Notes: generated by a model from the letters alone, not told the origin. DNA of 7,806 nucleotides from Prevotellaceae bacterium (GCA_031273485.1 JAISRS010000149.1:1-7806), one strand, 5' to 3'. Positions 1 to 5,235 are shown, numbered from the stretch's first letter. Numbers and translations: made by a program.

Positions 1-375
1 GGCACGCGGGACGATGATTTCAGTAAGGTGTTTTTGGTAACGGTTACCTATAAAAACGCCGAAGGCGAAATGATAACGGAAAAAAACATAACGTTGCCGT
101 GGAAAAAACAGTTTGAGGTACAGGCGCCGTTTACGGCAATCATAACACAAAGGCTGACACTCAATCCGCGAGCCGCGTCAAATCCGCTGTTGGAATTTCC
201 GATAACCTATTCGCAAAACATGCTGTGCGGAATATCCGCCGCCGCATCCGGCAAAACACTCAATACCGACAGACTCAATAATCTTGCGGGCGGCGGCGGC
301 AGCCTGTGGAAAAATATAGATTCGTGGCTGAATGCCAACAGCACACAAACTGCAACACTGACGGTGTTTCCATGA
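1..375 (+). CDS. C-terminal part of an unknown, probably exported protein (5' end outside window)
   Basis: The reading frame is open from base 1 (GTRDDDFSK...) to a TGA at 373-375, giving 124 residues of a C-terminus. A GTG at 28 could be taken as a start, but the open frame before it and the lack of a promoter or ribosome site make a gene cut by the window edge more likely. The segment VTVTYKNAEGE...NITLPWKKQFEV alternates polar and hydrophobic residues and suggests a beta-sandwich. From memory, a TY.(N/D)..G...E.N..LPW pattern occurs in small exported or lipoprotein-like Bacteroidales proteins of unknown role; I cannot confirm membership. A GGGGS run (about residues 97-101) looks like a flexible linker. 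No catalytic motif is visible and I assign no function. A heptamer repeat begins within its stop codon. Confidence 0.6.
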   Translation, partial: GTRDDDFSKVFLVTVTYKNAEGEMITEKNITLPWKKQFEVQAPFTAIITQRLTLNPRAASNPLLEFPITYSQNMLCGISAAASGKTLNTDRLNNLAGGGGSLWKNIDSWLNANSTQTATLTVFP

Positions 376-394
376 ATTACGAATTACGAATTAC
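374..394 (+). repeat. Heptamer tandem repeat, gaattac x3
   Basis: Three exact head-to-tail copies of gaattac start inside the stop codon of the preceding gene (TGA at 373-375). A single-base variant of the same heptamer occurs four times on the opposite strand at 1564-1591. Such 7-bp arrays make short artificial reading frames of the NYELRI type when translated. They resemble the short tandemly repeated heptamers known from cyanobacteria in type only; no role is claimed. Confidence 0.8.
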
Positions 395-500
395 GGGGAT
401 AAAAAGGCGGAACCCGAAAAGCCTGTTTAACAGAGTATGCAGATATTTAAAAAAGTTGGCGAAACAAATATTGCAAAATACATACTGGATTGAAAGAATA

Positions 501-660
501 GATTGCCGAAGATTGCCGAAGATTGCCGAAGTTTTGCCGAAGTTGCCGAAGTTTTGCCAAAGTTGCCGAAGTTGCCGAAGATTGCCGAAGATTGCCGAAG
601 ATTGCCGAAGATTGCCGAAGATTGCCGAAGATTGCCGAAGATTGCCGAAGATTTGCCGAA
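501..660. repeat. Short tandem repeat array, unit gattgccgaa (9-11 bp)
   Basis: About 16 consecutive units: three gattgccgaa (501-530), then 11- and 9-bp variants (gttttgccgaa, gttgccgaa, gttttgccaaa, gttgccgaa, gttgccgaa; 531-579), seven perfect gattgccgaa (580-649), and a final gatttgccgaa (650-660). A decayed copy, gattctccaa, follows at 661-670. The 20-bp pair gttttgccgaa+gttgccgaa is itself duplicated (531-550, 551-570), a second-order repeat. All units keep the core ttgcc(g/a)aa. Unit length near one helical turn places every core on about the same face of the DNA. The array is a likely site of slipped-strand length change and lies about 170 bp upstream of the promoter of the next gene. 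Confidence 0.95.
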
Positions 661-804
661 GATTCTCCAATGGTTACAGCTATTCTAATCCATGACCTAA
701 TTTTTTTTGCAAAAAGGATGACGATAAAATCACATTGAAATTTGCAACCTCGGTTCGACGCAGTGAAATATACACGATTAAAAAATTGCAGAAAAAAAAT
801 AAAA

Positions 805-838
805 ATTGATATTATTTCATAATAAAGTTTTAACTTTG
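805..838 (+). promoter_or_regulatory. Bacteroidota-type promoter for the 222-residue exported protein
   Basis: TAACTTTG at 831-838 matches the Bacteroidota -7 consensus TAnnTTTG exactly. The expected TTTG at -33 is only partly met by ATTGA at 805-809, about 21-22 bases upstream, in strongly AT-rich DNA. Transcription would start near 845, leaving a leader of about 35 bases before the ATG at 880. Confidence 0.65.
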
Positions 839-879
839 CGCCGATAGTTTAAATAATTTAATAGCTAAATTTATAAAAA

Positions 880-1548
880 ATGAGATTTAATGTTATAGTA
901 ATTAGTTTTTTATTGTTTTTGAGTGTACAAATACAAGCTCAAAACGCAACTACGGAAAAGGATTTAATAGCAGAAAAAACAGAGTTGGTAGCCACTCGTC
1001 TAAAACTTGACGAGACAAAAAAACAGTCTGTGTATAATGTCCTTTCTCAAACAGATAAACGAATAAAAGATCTGGCCCAAGGAACGGCAGATTACGCAAA
1101 ACTGATCAATTATATTGATCAAGAACGTAATGACATGCTGAAGGTAGCGCTTTCTCAGGAAGAATTTTCGCTGTACCAAAAAAACTTTATGAGTAAAGAT
1201 AAAGCAGAAATAACTGCTTATATCTCTAAAAATAATGCATTCATAGCGAAAAAGGCTAATGCGGAATTAAAAGCCAAACAGGAATCCGAAAAATTAATGA
1301 AGGCGGATAAAGCTAAAATGGAAAAAGAAGAAGCAAAAGCTAAAATCGCTGCAAAAAAAGCCGCCGAGAAATCGAAAAACGATGAGAAAAAAGCCGCAGC
1401 TAAACAAAAACTCGCCGACAAAAAAGAAAAAGACAAACTGAAAAAAGAAGCAGACAAACAAAAAGCCGCCGACAAAAAAGCTGCCGATAAACAAAAAGCA
1501 TTGGAAAAGAAACAAAAAGAACTCGAAAAAAAGCTCAATAAAAAATGA
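880..1548 (+). CDS. Exported protein with helical N-terminal domain and Lys/Ala-rich coiled C-terminus
   Basis: 222 residues, starting at the ATG downstream of a TAACTTTG promoter, with an A-rich stretch but no strong Shine-Dalgarno site. Residues 1-20 form a clear signal peptide (MRFNVIVISFLLFLSVQIQA), probably cut before QNATT. Residues 22-105 are predicted helical and contain LKLDETKKQSVYNVL and ALSQEEFSLYQKNF. This spacing recalls the two 'L(T/S)xxQ/E' segments of Spy/CpxP-like periplasmic proteins common in Bacteroidota, a weak family guess. Residues 124-222 are almost entirely Lys, Ala, Glu, Asp and Gln in heptad-like runs (KKAADKQKALEKKQKELEKK), giving a highly basic single helix or coiled coil reminiscent of the TolA stalk. 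No catalytic residues are visible. The gene appears monocistronic and ends at a strong terminator. Export is well supported; function is unknown. Confidence 0.85.
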   Translation: MRFNVIVISFLLFLSVQIQAQNATTEKDLIAEKTELVATRLKLDETKKQSVYNVLSQTDKRIKDLAQGTADYAKLINYIDQERNDMLKVALSQEEFSLYQKNFMSKDKAEITAYISKNNAFIAKKANAELKAKQESEKLMKADKAKMEKEEAKAKIAAKKAAEKSKNDEKKAAAKQKLADKKEKDKLKKEADKQKAADKKAADKQKALEKKQKELEKKLNKK

Positions 1549-1563
1549 GGCGGATACGAATTA

Positions 1564-1591
1564 AATTCATAATTCATAATTCATAATTCAT
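1564..1591 (-). repeat. Heptamer tandem repeat, aattcat x4
   Basis: Four exact copies of aattcat (read on the minus strand as atgaatt, i.e. the cyclic unit gaattat). This differs by one base from the gaattac unit at 374-394 and lies on the opposite strand. It abuts the terminator stem that starts at 1592 and follows the stop of the exported-protein gene by 15 bases. Confidence 0.85.
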
Positions 1592-1626
1592 AAAAGACAG
1601 GCTATATAAAATACAGCCTGTCTTTT
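1592..1626. terminator. Bidirectional intrinsic terminator between convergent genes
   Basis: A perfect 12-bp inverted repeat: aaaagacaggct (1592-1603), an 11-base loop, and agcctgtctttt (1615-1626), followed by more T-rich sequence (ctttataa). The arm ends in A4/T4, so either strand gives a stem followed by U residues. It can therefore stop the plus-strand exported-protein gene and the minus-strand sigma operon, whose last stop codon is at 1719-1721. No other hairpin is evident in 1627-1718. Confidence 0.9.
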
Positions 1627-1718
1627 TCTTTATAACTGTCAAATTAAATTAGAAACATTGTTCTATTGAACCTCCAATCTGTTTTTGTGTGTCGATTGGC
1701 GGTTTATTTTCAATCCTG

Positions 1719-2600
1719 TCACAATTTTAGGGACAGACCTATTGTAAACGGATAAATCAGAGGTCCTTCGTCTTTTGGAAAAAGCGGACTAACAAAGTAG
1801 TGCGTAAACATCGAAATCCCGCATCTTAATCCTGCACGAACGGTGTAGCCGTATCGGAATGTAGCGACGTTGACGTCATAGTTTTTGGATTTATTCTTAT
1901 GCTGGTGAATGTTGGTATATACTACTGTTGTGTGACTGCCGACATTTAAACCGCCTGTTACTCCGGCAGCGATAAAAAATTTGTGAAAATTCAGCCTTAA
2001 AAGCAGCGGAACATTGAGGTATGTAGCCATAAATTTAGTTTTCTTTAATGAGTGAAAATCCCCAAAAACATCTTCAACCGGCAGGACGGCAAACTGGTCG
2101 TTAACCTCCCGGATTGTGTAATTGCCGCTGAACCGGTAATTTACCCAGTCGAAACCTATGCCCGACATTATCGAAAGATCACCGGCGATTTTTCTCCCCG
2201 ACATCAGGTATATTGCAAATGAGGTCGATTTATCGTTTCTTAATTTCGGAAAACTGCCGGCGCTTTCATCCCCATTGCCTGTGAACATGTTATGTTTATC
2301 CAATCTGTTGTATCCGAAATCCAAAAACATGTTGGCATAATACTTCTTACTTGTCTTACCTGTTTTCCAATCCCCTTGCAGGTGTACTCCCTTGAAGACA
2401 TAGACATTTTTCTTGTTTTTATTCTCTTTCGTCCTGATTTCGGAAACGATAACAGTGTCATTTGTCGCCATTAAGGGCAGGGACAAAGAACTCAAAAAGA
2501 CAAAAAACAGAAAATATCCGAGTTTAGAAAAATTCAAAATACTTTGTTTTGAGAAATGGTGCATTGTTTTAAATTCACCAAAGGTTAATGCTTGTTTCAT
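1719..2600 (-). CDS. Outer-membrane beta-barrel protein, PorT-like family
   Basis: 293 residues, third gene of the sigma operon, starting 23 bases after the anti-sigma stop. A hydrophobic signal segment lies at about residues 29-45 (GYFLFFVFLSSLSLPLMA), probably cut before TNDT. Starting at Met13 (2564) would give a more usual signal-peptide length, so the annotated ATG at 2600 is uncertain. The mature part has alternating amphipathic strands with aromatic belts. It includes YLNVPLLLRLNF followed by KFFIAAGVTGGLNVGS at about 195-220, a pattern typical of Bacteroidota outer-membrane beta-barrel proteins (Pfam OMP_b-brl_2 type). The last strand ends FTIGLSLKL without the terminal aromatic residue often seen in barrels. 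Family knowledge suggests an 8-10-strand outer-membrane barrel; its ligand or partner is unknown. Position in the operon suggests it is the regulated output, or an envelope component monitored by the sigma/anti-sigma pair. Confidence 0.85.
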   Translation of the reverse strand: MKQALTFGEFKTMHHFSKQSILNFSKLGYFLFFVFLSSLSLPLMATNDTVIVSEIRTKENKNKKNVYVFKGVHLQGDWKTGKTSKKYYANMFLDFGYNRLDKHNMFTGNGDESAGSFPKLRNDKSTSFAIYLMSGRKIAGDLSIMSGIGFDWVNYRFSGNYTIREVNDQFAVLPVEDVFGDFHSLKKTKFMATYLNVPLLLRLNFHKFFIAAGVTGGLNVGSHTTVVYTNIHQHKNKSKNYDVNVATFRYGYTVRAGLRCGISMFTHYFVSPLFPKDEGPLIYPFTIGLSLKL

Positions 2601-2623
2601 AATAGAATCATTTTAATTAGTTA

Positions 2624-3823
2624 CTACTTATTATTTAATTTATTTAATATTCGGGTTTTATTTTTGTATTTAACCGGTTTATTGGTTACAAATATTGCTT
2701 TTATCAGATTACCGTTTGCATCGTATATTTCCTGCACCGAACTTTCGTCGGAATCATTCGGATGTATTTCAAAAGCAACATCTTTGTGTTTGCTTATCCA
2801 TTCTTCAAAATACTTATTAGTATTAATATCGGAAGTTAATTCGCCTAAAACGTCGGTTAATTTAAATCCTTCCAAAATGCCGGACATATTTTGGCGCGCC
2901 TCGCTGACATTTGTTGCAAATAATTTGATATTTTGCACGGTATGAGAATTTTCCATAAGGTGTGCAATCCCGTTTATTACCTTATACACAGGTTTTGGGA
3001 CATTGGAATCACGGTCAGATTCACGTTCATAGACAAAAACCACGTTCATGCGATAATTATTTTCGACAGTAATGGCGTTTGCAACGATTCTTTCCAATTT
3101 CGGATTTTCTCTCCTGTTTTCGTGAAACGTTTCGGGATATTGTGTAATATTTGCTTCGGTTTGCGCTGTTTGCGTCCCAACCGGTATTTCCGACTGCGTA
3201 ACAGGTGGTTGTTGCATTGCAGTTCTCTGTTTCAATTCGGGAACTTTGGATTCAATGATTTTTGTATTCTTACTTTTTATTGCCGGTTTTTTACCTTTCT
3301 TGTCGGTCTTGTCGGTCTTTGTAGAGATATGTTCCACCGCTGTTTCGGGAGTTTGCGCGTTTTCCGTTTCATTTGTTATTGTAGATTCAACATCAAATCC
3401 CGATACAATGTCCGAAATTTCCGTTTGATCGACAACCTTAACGGGTAAACCGGTTTTGGATTTATTGGTGATAATCAGCATAAATGCAACGGCGGCGGCA
3501 ACGGCGGCAACAGAACTCCAGAACAGTAATGGTTGAGATTTTTTATGTTTCAACAGATGTTTATCGGGCATCACAAGCGTAGTGTCCGGCGCTAATCTCA
3601 GCCTTTTATATTCTTCAATCAGAGCATCGTCGTGTATATTCTTAATGTCGTCTTCCGCGGCGCGCAAACAATTAAATTCCTGTTCGCTGCACTCAAAGTT
3701 AACTTCCCGGGAGCGTTTTAATTCATCCTTTAAGTCAAAACAAATATTTTTGTCCGGAATTAATTTCGGGAAATCGTCCATGCTATATATTTCTTCGTTC
3801 ATGTTATATATTTCTTCGTTCAT
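2624..3823 (-). CDS. Membrane-anchored anti-sigma factor (inferred)
   Basis: 399 residues, starting 11 bases after the sigma gene. The layout is an acidic cytoplasmic part (residues 1-95), one membrane helix (about 98-118, PLLFWSSVAAVAAAVAFMLII), and a periplasmic part of about 280 residues. The cytoplasmic segment DDALIEEYKRLRLAPDTTLVMPDKHLLKHKK just before the membrane resembles the juxtamembrane region of Bacteroidota proteins encoded after ECF sigma genes. It has neither the His/Cys zinc motif of ZAS-type anti-sigmas nor an evident FecR domain. The periplasmic part begins with a Lys/Thr-rich low-complexity linker (STKTDKTDKKGKKPAIKSK, about 165-190), then a folded tail ending in YDANGNLIKAIFVTNKPVKY. 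The anti-sigma role comes from topology and gene order, not a recognised domain. The start is ambiguous: a 21-bp duplication gives in-frame ATGs at 3823, 3802 and 3781. It could instead be an envelope sensor that does not bind sigma. Confidence 0.7.
   Translation of the reverse strand: MNEEIYNMNEEIYSMDDFPKLIPDKNICFDLKDELKRSREVNFECSEQEFNCLRAAEDDIKNIHDDALIEEYKRLRLAPDTTLVMPDKHLLKHKKSQPLLFWSSVAAVAAAVAFMLIITNKSKTGLPVKVVDQTEISDIVSGFDVESTITNETENAQTPETAVEHISTKTDKTDKKGKKPAIKSKNTKIIESKVPELKQRTAMQQPPVTQSEIPVGTQTAQTEANITQYPETFHENRRENPKLERIVANAITVENNYRMNVVFVYERESDRDSNVPKPVYKVINGIAHLMENSHTVQNIKLFATNVSEARQNMSGILEGFKLTDVLGELTSDINTNKYFEEWISKHKDVAFEIHPNDSDESSVQEIYDANGNLIKAIFVTNKPVKYKNKTRILNKLNNK
3778..3823 (-). 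repeat. 21-bp tandem duplication making three successive start codons
   Basis: On the minus strand the 21-mer beginning atgaacgaagaaatata occurs twice in tandem with one mismatch (codon 7 Asn versus Ser), followed by a third ATG. It encodes MNEEIYN-MNEEIYS-MDDF. Because 21 is a multiple of three, gain or loss of a unit adds or removes seven residues and one possible start without breaking the frame. Confidence 0.9.
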
Positions 3824-3834
3824 AATATCATTTT

Positions 3835-4317
3835 TTAAATAACTGCGTCAATACTTTTTATATACTGTCTCATCTGAAGCCTTGCTCTGTAGATATAAAT
3901 TTTCACCTGAGCAAGGGTAAGACCGGTGATATTTTCTATTTCTCCGTATGAATATCCTTCATAATCACGTAAAAGCAAAACGGATTTTTGCACGTCCGGT
4001 AAACGTTCTATTGCACGGTGCAACAATTCGTTCAAATCGGAATATTGATGTTCGTATGTATTGTCGAATGTTTCGTGCGAATATTTTTCAAACAGTTTAT
4101 ATTTTCGTTTTTTATCCATCATCAGATTATGCGCTACTGTGAAAATATACGATTTGGATTTTTGCATCTCTATAGTTTTTCGGTGCATCCACAATCTCTC
4201 AAATGATTCCTGTACAATATCTTTAGCCATATCCATATCATTCATTATTTTTAATGCAAACCGATATAATCCATCCGCATAATTATCCACACATTTGTTA
4301 TATTCTTCCGGCGACAC
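3835..4317 (-). CDS. ECF-family RNA polymerase sigma factor (sigma-70 group 4)
   Basis: 160 residues, a normal length for an ECF sigma. Region sigma-2 spans about residues 8-75, with the helix ALKIMNDMDMAKDIVQESFERLWMHR (core-binding region 2.1-2.2) and YIFTVAHNLMMDKKRK (regions 2.3-2.4, -10 contact). Region sigma-4 spans about 95-155, with LPDVQKSVLLLRDYEGYSYGEI and the helix-turn-helix IENITGLTLAQVKIYIYRARLQMRQYI that reads the -35 element. No region 3 is present, as expected. The start is GTG at 4315-4317; codons upstream stay open to a TAA at 4369-4371 but contain no ATG or GTG. First gene of a three-gene operon with the presumed anti-sigma and a beta-barrel; such sigma factors usually activate their own operon. 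Confidence 0.93.
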   Translation of the reverse strand: MSPEEYNKCVDNYADGLYRFALKIMNDMDMAKDIVQESFERLWMHRKTIEMQKSKSYIFTVAHNLMMDKKRKYKLFEKYSHETFDNTYEHQYSDLNELLHRAIERLPDVQKSVLLLRDYEGYSYGEIENITGLTLAQVKIYIYRARLQMRQYIKSIDAVI

Positions 4318-4320
4318 GTT

Positions 4321-4350
4321 ATATTTTATTAATTTATATTTTGTTAATTT
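4321..4350. repeat. 15-bp imperfect direct repeat upstream of the sigma gene
   Basis: Two tandem 15-mers, atattttattaattt (4321-4335) and atattttgttaattt (4336-4350), differ at one base and are followed by a partial third (atattt). They lie in the leader immediately before the GTG start. On the minus strand the region is A-rich, and A-rich leaders take the place of Shine-Dalgarno sites in many Bacteroidota genes. Confidence 0.75.
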
Positions 4351-4376
4351 ATATTTCCGTTTTGTCAGTTAAACGA

Positions 4377-4405
4377 AATTATATAAAAAAAGTTACAACC
4401 GTCAA
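4377..4405 (-). promoter_or_regulatory. Candidate promoter of the sigma operon
   Basis: Read on the minus strand, TTGACG (4405-4400), a 16-base spacer and TATAAT fit the classical sigma-70 consensus. Within the same segment TAACTTTT (4395-4388) is one base from the Bacteroidota TAnnTTTG box, with a TTG about 18 bases upstream. The two readings compete, and the operon may also be driven by its own ECF sigma. The position, about 65 bases before the GTG start, is suitable. Confidence 0.35.
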
Positions 4406-4432
4406 AATTTAATCAACAGTTCCGATTTTTTC

Positions 4433-4614
4433 CCCCGCTCGCGCGGGTTTGTAACCCGTGCGCCACCCCTCTCGCTCGCGCGGGTTTGTAACCCGTGCGC
4501 CACCCCTCCCGCTCGCGCGGGTTTATAACCCGTGCGCCACCCCTCTCGCTCGCGCGGGTTTGTAACCCGTGCGCTACCCCTCCCGCTCGCGCGGGTTTAT
4601 AACCCGTGCGCCAC
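4433..4614 (+). repeat. Five-copy 37-bp tandem array of hairpin units (module A)
   Basis: The start gctcgcgcgggttt recurs at 4437, 4474, 4511, 4548 and 4585, an exact 37-bp period. Each unit carries the hairpin cgggtt-TGT (or TAT)-aacccg (4444-4458 in copy 1), flanked by gcgc on both sides with one bulged base. Copies 2 and 4 share 'ctct' before the unit and a TGT loop; copies 3 and 5 share 'ctcc' and a TAT loop. The array therefore grew partly by duplication of a 74-bp dimer. There are no variable spacers, so this is not a CRISPR array. Confidence 0.95.
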
Positions 4615-4692
4615 TATTATCTAATAACACGCACGGATTAGAGCGGGAGTGGGGATTTTACACGCACGGATTACAAATCCGCGCGAGCGGGG
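4611..4692 (+). repeat. 82-bp module C, copy 1 (contains inverted relative of module A)
   Basis: Begins ccactattatctaataac and ends gcgcgagcgggg. It contains acacgcacggatta twice, 33 bp apart (4627-4640 and 4660-4673). The second occurrence continues into the full hairpin cggatt-aca-aatccg (4667-4681), which is module A in reverse orientation with a changed stem base pair. The first occurrence passes straight to gagcggg, lacking 11 bases of the hairpin's second arm. It follows directly on the last unit of the 37-bp array. Confidence 0.9.
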
Positions 4693-4696
4693 CGAT

Positions 4697-4889
4697 AGCC
4701 CGAAGGGCTTGATTTTCATAACCGCAGGTCATCGACCTGCGGAAGTAACCTATCCAACAACTGCCTGAAAGGCAGGACTGACACGCAAATTGAAAAAATG
4801 AAAATTAGTCCTGCCTTTCAGGCAGTGGTGTGAGAGGGCTCTTCCGCAGGTCGATGACCTGCGGTTATGAAAATTAAGCCCTTCGGGCT
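4697..4889. repeat. Mirror-symmetric nested palindromic element (193 bp)
   Basis: Outer arms 4697-4745 and 4841-4889 are 49-bp inverted repeats with one difference (4711 G opposite 4875 T, a G-U wobble in RNA). Inner arms 4760-4779 and 4807-4826 are a perfect 20-bp inverted repeat on the same axis, near 4793. Each arm is itself built of hairpins with 3-base loops: agccc-gaa-gggct (4697-4709), ccgcaggtc-atc-gacctgcgg (4722-4742) and ctgcct-gaa-aggcag (4761-4775), mirrored in reverse order on the other side. The centre (4780-4806) is A-rich. No terminal direct duplication or transposase is seen. It lies between module C copy 1 and further module A copies. Confidence 0.95.
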
Positions 4890-4908
4890 GCTTGGTGACC
4901 TCTCTGTT

Positions 4909-4941
4909 CCCGCTCGCGCGGGTTTGTAACCCGTGCGCCAC
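4909..4941 (+). repeat. Module A copy 6 (solitary)
   Basis: The same hairpin unit as in the 37-bp array, with the TGT loop, then ccactattatc and a C-rich joint. It is 46 bp from the next copy instead of 37, so it is outside the regular array. Confidence 0.9.
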
Positions 4942-4954
4942 TATTATCCCCCCT

Positions 4955-4987
4955 CCCGCTCGCGTGGGTTTATAACCCGTGCGCCAC
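4955..4987 (+). repeat. Module A copy 7 (TAT-loop variant)
   Basis: Carries the 'ctcc' joint and TAT loop of array copies 3 and 5, with cgcgtggg in place of cgcgcggg, which turns one stem pair into a wobble. It runs directly into module C copy 2, as array copy 5 runs into module C copy 1. Confidence 0.9.
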
Positions 4988-5065
4988 TATTATCTAATAA
5001 CACGCACGGATTAGAACGTATGTGGGGATTTTACACGCACGGATTACAAATCCGCGCGAGCGGGG
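4984..5065 (+). repeat. 82-bp module C, copy 2
   Basis: Same length and order as copy 1, with substitutions in the central segment (gaacgtatgtgggg instead of gagcgggagtgggg). The hairpin cggatt-aca-aatccg is intact. Directly followed by copy 3 without a joint, giving an 82-bp tandem pair. Confidence 0.9.
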
Positions 5066-5146
5066 CCACTATTATCTAATAACACGCACGGATTAGAGCG
5101 GATGTGGGGATTTTACACGCACGGATTACAAATCCGCGCGAGCGGG
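5066..5146 (+). repeat. Module C, copy 3 (81 bp)
   Basis: Tandem to copy 2; central segment gagcggatgtgggg, hairpin intact. The final G run is cut to three bases, and it joins a 10-base remnant of module A (aacccgtgcg, 5147-5156) before copy 4. Confidence 0.9.
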
Positions 5147-5156
5147 AACCCGTGCG

Positions 5157-5235
5157 CCACTATTATCTAACACGCACGGATTAAAGCGGGAGTGGAGATT
5201 TTACACGCACGGATTACAAATCCGCGCGAGCGGGG
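5157..5235 (+). repeat. Module C, copy 4 (79 bp)
   Basis: Lacks one 'taa' of the tctaataac stretch and has the central segment aaagcgggagtggag; hairpin intact. It is preceded by the right half of module A only. It marks the right edge of the repeat island; the sequence becomes AT-rich at once after 5235. Confidence 0.9.

Larger units (their letters stand above)
376..879. other. Gene-free stretch: repeats, then AT-rich promoter region
   Basis: Apart from the heptamer array (374-394), the 10-mer array (501-660) and the promoter near 831, I see nothing functional. Bases 395-500 carry no clear terminator or gene, and 671-800 is AT-rich. Several open frames run across 306-738 on both strands, but only because the 10-bp unit contains no stop in any frame; they are not genes. 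The stretch separates the partial gene from the 222-residue exported protein. Confidence 0.7.

Noticed and set aside
28..375. GTG at 28 as the true start of the first gene
   Set aside because: The frame is open to base 1 with plausible protein sequence, so the gene most likely begins outside the window.
306..738. Several overlapping open frames on both strands across the decamer array
   Set aside because: The 10-bp unit has no stop in any frame, so long open frames are automatic; the proteins are pure repeat (PKIAEDCRRL or its reverse).
1218..1577. Phe/Ser-rich open frames on the minus strand opposite the exported protein
   Set aside because: They are the antisense of the Lys/Ala-rich codons (AAA to TTT); no promoter or start signal supports them.
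2933..3448. 171-codon plus-strand open frame
   Set aside because: Antisense to the anti-sigma gene, with Phe/Cys/Arg-rich composition unlike a real protein.
4433..4614. CRISPR-like regular repeat array
   Set aside because: The 37-bp period contains no variable spacers; the whole unit is repeated, and no cas gene is present.
4697..4889. Insertion sequence or transposon with terminal inverted repeats
   Set aside because: The arms nearly meet, leaving no room for a transposase, and no target-site duplication was found at either edge; a non-autonomous element remains possible.
4750..4941. Open frame of 63 codons on the minus strand
   Set aside because: It runs wholly across module A and the mirrored palindrome; its composition comes from the repeats and it has no start context or promoter.
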